From: Oscillospiraceae bacterium
GTDB taxonomy: Bacteria > Bacillota > Clostridia > Oscillospirales > Acutalibacteraceae
Assembly: GCA_031268095.1 (NCBI GenBank)
Contig: JAIRXU010000006.1
Span: 1-41,879, forward strand
Reading direction: 5' to 3'
Length of the DNA stretch: 41,879 nucleotides
Part shown: positions 37,453 to 41,879 of the stretch, in pieces
Numbering within the stretch: position 1 is the stretch's first letter
Layout: every line of letters begins with the position of its first letter
Notes under the pieces: model-generated
Told to the model about the DNA's origin: nothing
Seen by the model: the letters and a program-made list of their open reading frames with translations, nothing else
Database searches by the model: none
Position numbers and translations under genes: made by a program

Positions 37453-38430
37453 TCAAATGCCGTGTTCCTGATAGAGGCCCGCAATGATTTCTTCCACCGG
37501 TGTGCTCTCGCTGGTCATGTCCAGGATGTTCAGCTCCCGGCCCAGGTCGCTCAGCGCGGCGGAGACCGTCGTTTGGTCCGTGTCCAGCCGGTAGACGGCC
37601 CGCTCGCCGCTCCAGGACGCCAGATCCGCGCCCGCCAGAACCACCGGCGTTTCGTGCTGCGCGAAGGTCACCGTCAGGGTGCGGCGGCGATCGAACCGCT
37701 GCTTGATCGCCGCCATGGAGCCGTCGTGCAGGATTTTCCCCTTGCCGATCAGCAAGATCCGGTCGGTCAGGGCCTCGATGTCGTTTTGATCATGCGTAGT
37801 GAGAATGACCGTCAGCTTCCGCTCGGCGTTGATGGTTTTGATGAACTTGCGCACCGCCAGCTTCGAGACGGCGTCCAGCCCGATGGTCGGTTCGTCGAGG
37901 AAGAGAATCTGCGGACTGTGCAGCAGCGAGGCCGCGATTTCCGCCCGCATACGCTGACCCAGGCTGACCTGCCGCAGCGGGGTGTGTAAGAATTCCGCCA
38001 GATCCAGCGTCTCGGTCAGCAGATTCAGCGTCTGGCGGTAGCTGTCCGCCGGGATTTTATAGACGTCTTTGAGCAGGTCAAAAGAGTCGGCGATCGGCAC
38101 GTCCCACCAAAGCTGGGTTCGCTGGCCGAAGACGACGCCGATGTGTTTGACGTAGTCCCGCCGCTGCTTCCAGGGGGTGAATCCCATGATTTCGCAGGCG
38201 CCCGCGTCCGGGACGAGAATGCCGCTCATGACCTTGATGGTGGTGGATTTCCCTGCCCCGTTGGGGCCGATGTAGCCTACGATTTCGCCGTCGCCGATGT
38301 GGAACGACACATCGTCCAGGGCGTGAACTTCCTTATACTCCCGATGAAACAGCGAGGCCAAGGCAGCCTTCGCGCCCTTGCCGCGTTTGACCACGCGAAA
38401 GGTCTTGTGGATATGCTGTACAGTGATCAT
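37453..38430 (-). CDS. ABC-2 exporter ATP-binding protein
   Basis: The 325-residue product has Walker A G-P-N-G-A-G-K-S (55-62), the signature V-S-L-G-Q-R-M-R-A-E typical of this exporter group in place of L-S-G-G-Q, Walker B I-L-F-L-D-E-P-T-I-G-L-D and the H-loop T-T-H-D. A C-terminal domain of about 90 residues follows the NBD. It energises the two permeases encoded downstream. AGGAGG precedes the ATG. Confidence 0.92.
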   Translation of the reverse strand: MITVQHIHKTFRVVKRGKGAKAALASLFHREYKEVHALDDVSFHIGDGEIVGYIGPNGAGKSTTIKVMSGILVPDAGACEIMGFTPWKQRRDYVKHIGVVFGQRTQLWWDVPIADSFDLLKDVYKIPADSYRQTLNLLTETLDLAEFLHTPLRQVSLGQRMRAEIAASLLHSPQILFLDEPTIGLDAVSKLAVRKFIKTINAERKLTVILTTHDQNDIEALTDRILLIGKGKILHDGSMAAIKQRFDRRRTLTVTFAQHETPVVLAGADLASWSGERAVYRLDTDQTTVSAALSDLGRELNILDMTSESTPVEEIIAGLYQEHGI

Positions 38431-38484
38431 GGACGCCTCCTATTCTGTCATCGGGCGAAAAGGCCGGAAAAAAGCGTGTTAAAA

Positions 38485-38513
38485 AGAATAACACCGCAGC
38501 AGGGACTTGTCAA
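38485..38513 (-). promoter_or_regulatory. Sigma-A promoter of the ABC exporter operon
   Basis: Minus strand TTGACA (38513-38508), 17-bp spacer, TATTCT (38490-38485), about 50 bases before the ATPase start. Confidence 0.7.
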
Positions 38514-38577
38514 GGGGATGGAAATATTTTTTGACCTCCCCTCCGGGCGTATCGGGCGCGCCGCACGGAACTGCCAT

Positions 38578-38630
38578 AAAAAACTTGCCGCCAAAACAGA
38601 CCGGCTGTTTCAGCGGCAAGGAAGTTGGGC
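38578..38630 (-). terminator. Rho-independent terminator of the 38646 gene
   Basis: CTTGCCGC (38584-38591) pairs with GCGGCAAG (38623-38630), with an inner AAACAG/CTGTTT stem; six T follow on the minus strand. Confidence 0.85.
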
Positions 38631-38645
38631 AGCGGACGGCTTGGA

Positions 38646-39581
38646 TTAATTCCAGCTGCCGGCGTACATGGGGTATACGGCCTTGGCAATGTCGATTTCG
38701 AGGCCTTCGTATTCCATGGTCATGGTGGAGAAGCGGAACGCGTCGTATTCAATCGGCTGCATGACGTAGGCAAAATCGGAAAGGAAGCTGACGCCGTCGA
38801 TATAATGCCCGGTGATGCCGTTCCAGGCCCACCACGCGCGGGTTTCCAAGCTTACGGTGTGCTTGTTCAGATCTTGGGTCGCTTCGAACTGATAGGTATG
38901 CCGGGTTTCGTGCAGGACCGCCTTGAGCAGAACGGGCCAAGGGGAGTAATCGACCAGACTGTCCACTGCGCCGGAGAGTGAGGTTTTGTCCACGTAGATC
39001 TGATTGTCAAGCGGGTCATACATCGCTCCGGCGCCGCCGAGATCTTCCCATGCCAGCGCGGGTTTCGCCGAGGTGCCTAGGATCTTCTGCACCTGCGCGA
39101 AATACTTGGTCAGAATATCTTTCTTTTGCGCCGGGGTGCTCTTGTCCCAGGCTGCCTTGGCGTACTGCTTGTCCTTCAGCAGCGCCAGCGCCGCTGCCTG
39201 CATTTTCAGGTCGGCGGTTTTTTCCTGTTCCCGGGTGACGGCGGAAGTCCCGCCGGGCTGCATGCCGAAGCTCTGCGCGGTGCGTGCTTGCAGGGCCTTG
39301 GCGTAGCGGTCGCGCTCGCCCCAGTAGTTTGCCAGCGGATCGGCGCCGGTCAGGACATAGCGCACTTCGTTGGCATGGCTCATCGTCAGCCCGATCGCAA
39401 CTTGGAAGGGCGCGAGGGGCAGCAGCTGCCGCCGGATACTCGCATATTCTTCGTCAGTGATGACGACGGGGGCCGACGTTTGGGCTGGCTGGGCCGCGGC
39501 GGCATGGGCGGGCACAGCCAGCAGGCCCGCGGCCAGGCACAGGGCCAGCAGGACGGAGAGGATGCGTTTCGTACGATTCAT
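38646..39581 (-). CDS. Secreted protein with HExxH zinc-peptidase-like motif
   Basis: The 311-residue protein has a typical signal peptide (M-N-R-T-K-R, then I-L-S-V-L-L-A-L-C-L-A-A-G-L-L-A-V-P-A-H-A, cleavage near 26-28). The mature part has helical segments with V-L-H-E-T-R-H-T-Y-Q at 222-231, giving His224-Glu225-His228, and a downstream M-Q-P-I-E-Y-D-A-F-R-F whose Glu could be the third ligand. This is a gluzincin-like arrangement, but I do not recognise a named peptidase family; protease activity is inferred. AAAGGAGG precedes the ATG. Confidence 0.75.
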   Translation of the reverse strand: MNRTKRILSVLLALCLAAGLLAVPAHAAAAQPAQTSAPVVITDEEYASIRRQLLPLAPFQVAIGLTMSHANEVRYVLTGADPLANYWGERDRYAKALQARTAQSFGMQPGGTSAVTREQEKTADLKMQAAALALLKDKQYAKAAWDKSTPAQKKDILTKYFAQVQKILGTSAKPALAWEDLGGAGAMYDPLDNQIYVDKTSLSGAVDSLVDYSPWPVLLKAVLHETRHTYQFEATQDLNKHTVSLETRAWWAWNGITGHYIDGVSFLSDFAYVMQPIEYDAFRFSTMTMEYEGLEIDIAKAVYPMYAGSWN

Positions 39582-39613
39582 AGGGGTCCTCCTTTTGTTT
39601 TTGGATGGTTTCT

Positions 39614-39642
39614 ATTATACATCAATATTTGCCAAAGATCAA
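39614..39642 (-). promoter_or_regulatory. Sigma-A promoter of the secreted HExxH gene
   Basis: Minus strand TTGATC (39642-39637), 17-bp spacer, TATAAT (39619-39614), about 32 bases before the start codon. Confidence 0.75.
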
Positions 39643-39777
39643 TCCCCGGGCGAAATAATTTGAACGAATACCGTGGGGGCTTCTGCGGGTATCCGGTGAC
39701 GGCCTGTTGCTGTCCGGTGTTTTCCGGATGTTTTGAAATTTTTCTGGCCTCGTTTCAGGCCGCCCGTTTTTCACGGA

Positions 39778-39804
39778 ACCTTTCCCCGGCCCGGGAATAC
39801 AATA
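39778..39804 (+). promoter_or_regulatory. Possible sigma-K-like promoter of the Cys/Pro/Gly-rich gene
   Basis: AC at 39778-39779, 16-bp gap, AATACAATA (39796-39804). Sigma-K promoters have AC at -35 and CATAnnnTA at -10; only the first C differs. The match is short, so chance is possible. The rest of 39643-39847 shows no gene. Confidence 0.3.
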
Positions 39805-39847
39805 GGAACAGGACAATGCCGCCTGGCAGCCGTCCTCATCACGCATG

Positions 39848-39884
39848 CCCGCGTAACTTACATCGTTTCTTTTCGTTACGCGGG
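39848..39884 (+). repeat. 10-bp inverted repeat in the leader of the Cys/Pro/Gly-rich gene
   Basis: CCCGCGTAAC (39848-39857) and GTTACGCGGG (39875-39884) pair perfectly over a 17-nt loop, 8 bases before the ribosome site AAAGG. An mRNA stem or a protein-binding site; no T-run. Confidence 0.45.
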
Positions 39885-39906
39885 ACCAACGAAAGGAACA
39901 AGCTCC

Positions 39907-40353
39907 ATGTCTACAACAACCTCCGCCTGCTCCTGGTGGAACGATCCTTGGGCGTCCAAGGGGAAGTGCTGCCGGTGCGGTTTGAGTTTTAACCGCTGCC
40001 GCTGCGGCGGCCGGCCTCCCTATCCGGGGGATGGCTGCTGGGGCGACGGCCTTTGGTCCCGTCCGCCCTATCCGCCGACGCCCGGTCCAGGTCCGTTCCC
40101 GCCGAACCCCGGTCCCGGCCCCGGTCCGTTCCCGCCGAACCCCGGCCCCGGCCCCTGTCCGCCATTCCCGGAGCTGCCGGATTACGAATGTTGCTGGAAG
40201 CCCGGCTATGGGTACGGCTGCGGCTGCAACAGCGGCAACCGGCCCGGCGGGGGATATCCACCCTATTGTCCGCCTGTGTATGACAACGGCCGCTGCCGCT
40301 GCTGGTGCCAGTGCAGCGACTATCCCCGTCCCCTGTACGGATCCCAGGCATAA
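39907..40353 (+). CDS. Cys/Pro/Gly-rich low-complexity protein, possible spore-coat component
   Basis: The 148-residue protein starts M-S-T-T-T-S-A-C-S-W-W-N-D-P-W, then C-C-R-C-G and C-R-C-G-G, a Pro/Gly repeat with two copies of P-G-P-G-P-F-P-P-N-P-G-P-G-P, and a C-terminal part rich in Cys, Tyr and Gly (C-G-C-N-S-G-N, C-R-C-W-C-Q-C). There is no signal peptide or membrane span. Cys- and Tyr/Gly-rich cytoplasmic proteins in spore formers are often coat or exosporium components that cross-link; that is an inference. The ATG at 39907 is chosen from AAAGGAAC upstream; a longer 5' frame lacks a ribosome site. Confidence 0.65.
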   Translation: MSTTTSACSWWNDPWASKGKCCRCGLSFNRCRCGGRPPYPGDGCWGDGLWSRPPYPPTPGPGPFPPNPGPGPGPFPPNPGPGPCPPFPELPDYECCWKPGYGYGCGCNSGNRPGGGYPPYCPPVYDNGRCRCWCQCSDYPRPLYGSQA

Positions 40354-40356
40354 CCA

Positions 40357-40389
40357 AACGAGCCTCCCGGACCGGGGGGCTCGTTTTTT
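40357..40389. terminator. Rho-independent terminator between converging genes
   Basis: AACGAGCC (40357-40364) pairs with GGCTCGTT (40377-40384) with further CCC/GGG pairing inside, followed by six T. Confidence 0.85.
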
Positions 40390-40398
40390 GTTTTGCGT

Positions 40399-41733
40399 TT
40401 ATTCTGCCGCCGCACTGTGCCGCCCCGGGCGGAGAAGGGGGACATCCAGGCAGCTGACCGCGCGTCCGGCGGGATCCCGCTCCTGCCGCGCGGGGCAGGG
40501 TTCGCCGTCGATGAGGATGGACCGCCATGTCCCGGGGAAGCAAACCCGCCAGCGGAAGGAGGGGCCGTCCGGAAGGTCGAGCGCGGTGCGAACCGCGCCT
40601 TCCTGCCGGACATGGATCCGGCCGCCAAGGACGGGCACGTCCCGCAGTTCTGCCCACCCCTCCGGCAGGCCGGAAAGCGTCCGCAGAACGCCGGGTTCCG
40701 GCGCCGTCACGCCCGCCGCCAGCTGCGCCAGGGAGGACAGCGCGGCGAAGGATACCTCCGGATACTCCCGGCGGGGTAGTTTTGGCGAACAGAGCGCCCG
40801 CAACGCCCGGAGCCCCTCGGCTTCCCGCCCCCGCCCGAAGCAGAGCTGGGGCAAGTACGTTTTGCCTTCCGTGTTCTTCATCCCGTGCGCGAGCACGTTG
40901 TCCAGCGCCTCAGGCAATTCTGGCGCGCCGTCCAGCAGACCGAAATAGATCGGCAGGAAGTTGCCTTCATCGTAGTATTGCGCGCGGAACCGCCCGTCTT
41001 CCTCCAGCGCGCCGTAAAAGCGCCGCCGCTGCGGGAAATACCACTGCGCCAGATAGCGCCGCCGGACGTCCGCCGCCCGCGCCGCCGTCTCCCGGGCCCG
41101 CGCCGTTTCTCCGCGCCGCGCCAGGATGTTCGCGTAAGCTTGAAGCCCGGCAAACATGGCGCCCGGCAGATCGCCGCCCAGGGCGGGGGAGCGCCTGCTT
41201 TCGTTATAGGAGCCCAGGCCCCGCCGCCCGTCGGTCTTCCGGTGCTCGGGCCAGCCGTCGCCGTCCCGGTCCCAGCGGGCCATGAAGCGGGTGCAAGTAC
41301 TCTCATAGAACCGCAGGAAAGGATGTTCCAGGTACCGGCCGTCGCCCGTCCAGCAATATTCCGCCCAGCAGGCCTGGAGCAGGTCAAAATTGGCGGGCAG
41401 GTTATACCAAAAGTCCTCGTCGCTGGCGTAGTCCACTGGAGCGGGGCCGCCGGTTTTGGCAATTTCCCAGTACATACAGTCGTCCCGGCTGTCGGCGCAG
41501 CTTTCCGCGAAGCGGCGGAACATGTTGTACGTATGTTCCGTCAGGCCCAGCAGGGCAGCGCCCGCCCGCTGGTGCGCCGCGTCCCGGATGCAGAACGCGT
41601 CCCGTCCCGGCAGCGCCGCTTCATACCAGAGACCTACCGGGTCCCCGCCGTTGTGCGCATAGGACAGCGCGCGCTCCCGCGCCCAGGCGAATCCCGCTTC
41701 CAGCAGAGGATCTGAGCAGCGGAAAGAAACCAT
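40399..41733 (-). CDS. (Alpha/alpha)6-barrel glycoside hydrolase-like protein
   Basis: The product has 444 residues from the ATG at 41733 (AAAGGAGG upstream). The helical repeats carry aromatic and acidic motifs typical of six-hairpin glycosidases (trehalase/GH63/MGH1-like): P-G-R-D-A-F-C-I-R-D near 42, D-E-D-F-W-Y-N-L-P-A-N-F-D near 105, R-W-D-R-D-G-D-G-W-P-E-H near 150 and D-E-G-N-F-L-P-I-Y-F-G near 245. No signal peptide, so it probably acts on an imported oligosaccharide in the cytoplasm. The family and catalytic acids cannot be fixed by eye. The upstream gene ends 14 bases before it, so they form an operon. Confidence 0.7.
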   Translation of the reverse strand: MVSFRCSDPLLEAGFAWARERALSYAHNGGDPVGLWYEAALPGRDAFCIRDAAHQRAGAALLGLTEHTYNMFRRFAESCADSRDDCMYWEIAKTGGPAPVDYASDEDFWYNLPANFDLLQACWAEYCWTGDGRYLEHPFLRFYESTCTRFMARWDRDGDGWPEHRKTDGRRGLGSYNESRRSPALGGDLPGAMFAGLQAYANILARRGETARARETAARAADVRRRYLAQWYFPQRRRFYGALEEDGRFRAQYYDEGNFLPIYFGLLDGAPELPEALDNVLAHGMKNTEGKTYLPQLCFGRGREAEGLRALRALCSPKLPRREYPEVSFAALSSLAQLAAGVTAPEPGVLRTLSGLPEGWAELRDVPVLGGRIHVRQEGAVRTALDLPDGPSFRWRVCFPGTWRSILIDGEPCPARQERDPAGRAVSCLDVPLLRPGRHSAAAE

Positions 41734-41747
41734 GGAATGGTCCTCCT

Positions 41748-41879
41748 TTATTTCGCCTGATATACCCAGCAGAAGCGGCCCAGGGGCGCGGCGTCGCCGT
41801 ATTGATAGAAGTCCATGATGTCTCCGTCGTGCTGCATATTGTCGCTCCACTTGAATTGCAGTGTGAAACCGCCGCTGGT
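41748..41879 (-). CDS. C-terminal end of a protein cut by the window edge
   Basis: Forty-three codons and TAA: G-G-F-T-L-Q-F-K-W-S-D-N-M-Q, then H-D-G-D-I-M-D-F-Y, G-D-A-A-P-L-G-R-F and C-W-V-Y-Q-A-K at the end. It is beta-rich and coding by composition. Family not recognised; position upstream of the hydrolase suggests a carbohydrate-related partner. Confidence 0.7.
   Translation of the reverse strand, partial: TSGGFTLQFKWSDNMQHDGDIMDFYQYGDAAPLGRFCWVYQAK

Noticed and set aside
40080-40165. Short tandem repeat resembling a CRISPR or VNTR
   Set aside because: It encodes the Pro/Gly repeat of the 39907 protein in frame; no spacer structure.

Overview
The window reads as chromosome from a spore-forming, anaerobic, GC-rich member of the Clostridia (Oscillospiraceae-like). 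Support comes from the Firmicutes sporulation block yabP-yabQ-divIC-S1, yunB, an exported D,D-carboxypeptidase, an oxygen-sensitive glycyl radical enzyme with its radical-SAM activase, strong AGGAGG ribosome sites, and sigma-A and sigma-E style promoters. No rRNA, tRNA or CRISPR array was seen.

Left third (1 to about 13,000) is visibly AT-richer accessory DNA that looks like an integrative/mobilizable element or its remnants. It holds the tail of an IS5-type transposase, decayed surface-protein genes, a large serine recombinase with three small genes upstream, a VirB2/TrbC-like membrane protein with a divergent ribbon-helix-helix regulator, a small serine recombinase, a run of zinc-ribbon proteins (one an M48 protease), a VirD4/TraG-type coupling ATPase and a replication-relaxation family protein. 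A perfect 19-bp inverted repeat next to the last is an oriT candidate. The right edge lies at about 12,990-13,040, where AT-rich sequence passes into the GC-rich 3' part of an Ig-like surface-protein gene.

Two observations stand out. (1) Between the small serine recombinase (6999-7622, minus) and a zinc-ribbon membrane protein (7913-8869, plus) two near-palindromic 36-bp sites with central GT and AC lie in opposite orientation and bracket a perfect TTGACA-17-TATAAT promoter: the architecture of an invertible promoter. (2) Four surface-protein genes or fragments in the first 13.6 kb end in the same Trp-rich C-terminal tail (F-G-[FW]-[IL]-W-[MY]), followed within a few tens of bases to about 90 bases by a hairpin terminator; I do not recognise it as a named sorting signal.

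Middle (13,700-28,230): a zinc-ribbon membrane protein with a duplicated domain and a coupled 34-codon ORF; the minus-strand operon TVP38-like / galK / yabP / yabQ / divIC / S1, with a sigma-E-like promoter inside the galK end; an operon dgoD / SDR / GNAT / UlaG-like hydrolase; divergent from dgoD, a glycyl radical enzyme with an unusual active-site loop plus its activase; and a membrane-anchored phosphoesterase that has lost metal-binding histidines.

Right (28,270-41,879): a TIM-barrel/acyl-adenylate-ligase fusion with a lipoyl-less E2-type acyltransferase; yunB; a D,D-carboxypeptidase; a calcineurin-like phosphoesterase; an ABC-2 exporter (ATPase and two permeases) with an XRE regulator on the opposite strand; a secreted HExxH protein; a Cys/Pro/Gly-rich, possibly spore-coat, protein; and an (alpha/alpha)6-barrel glycoside hydrolase-like enzyme with a partial gene upstream.
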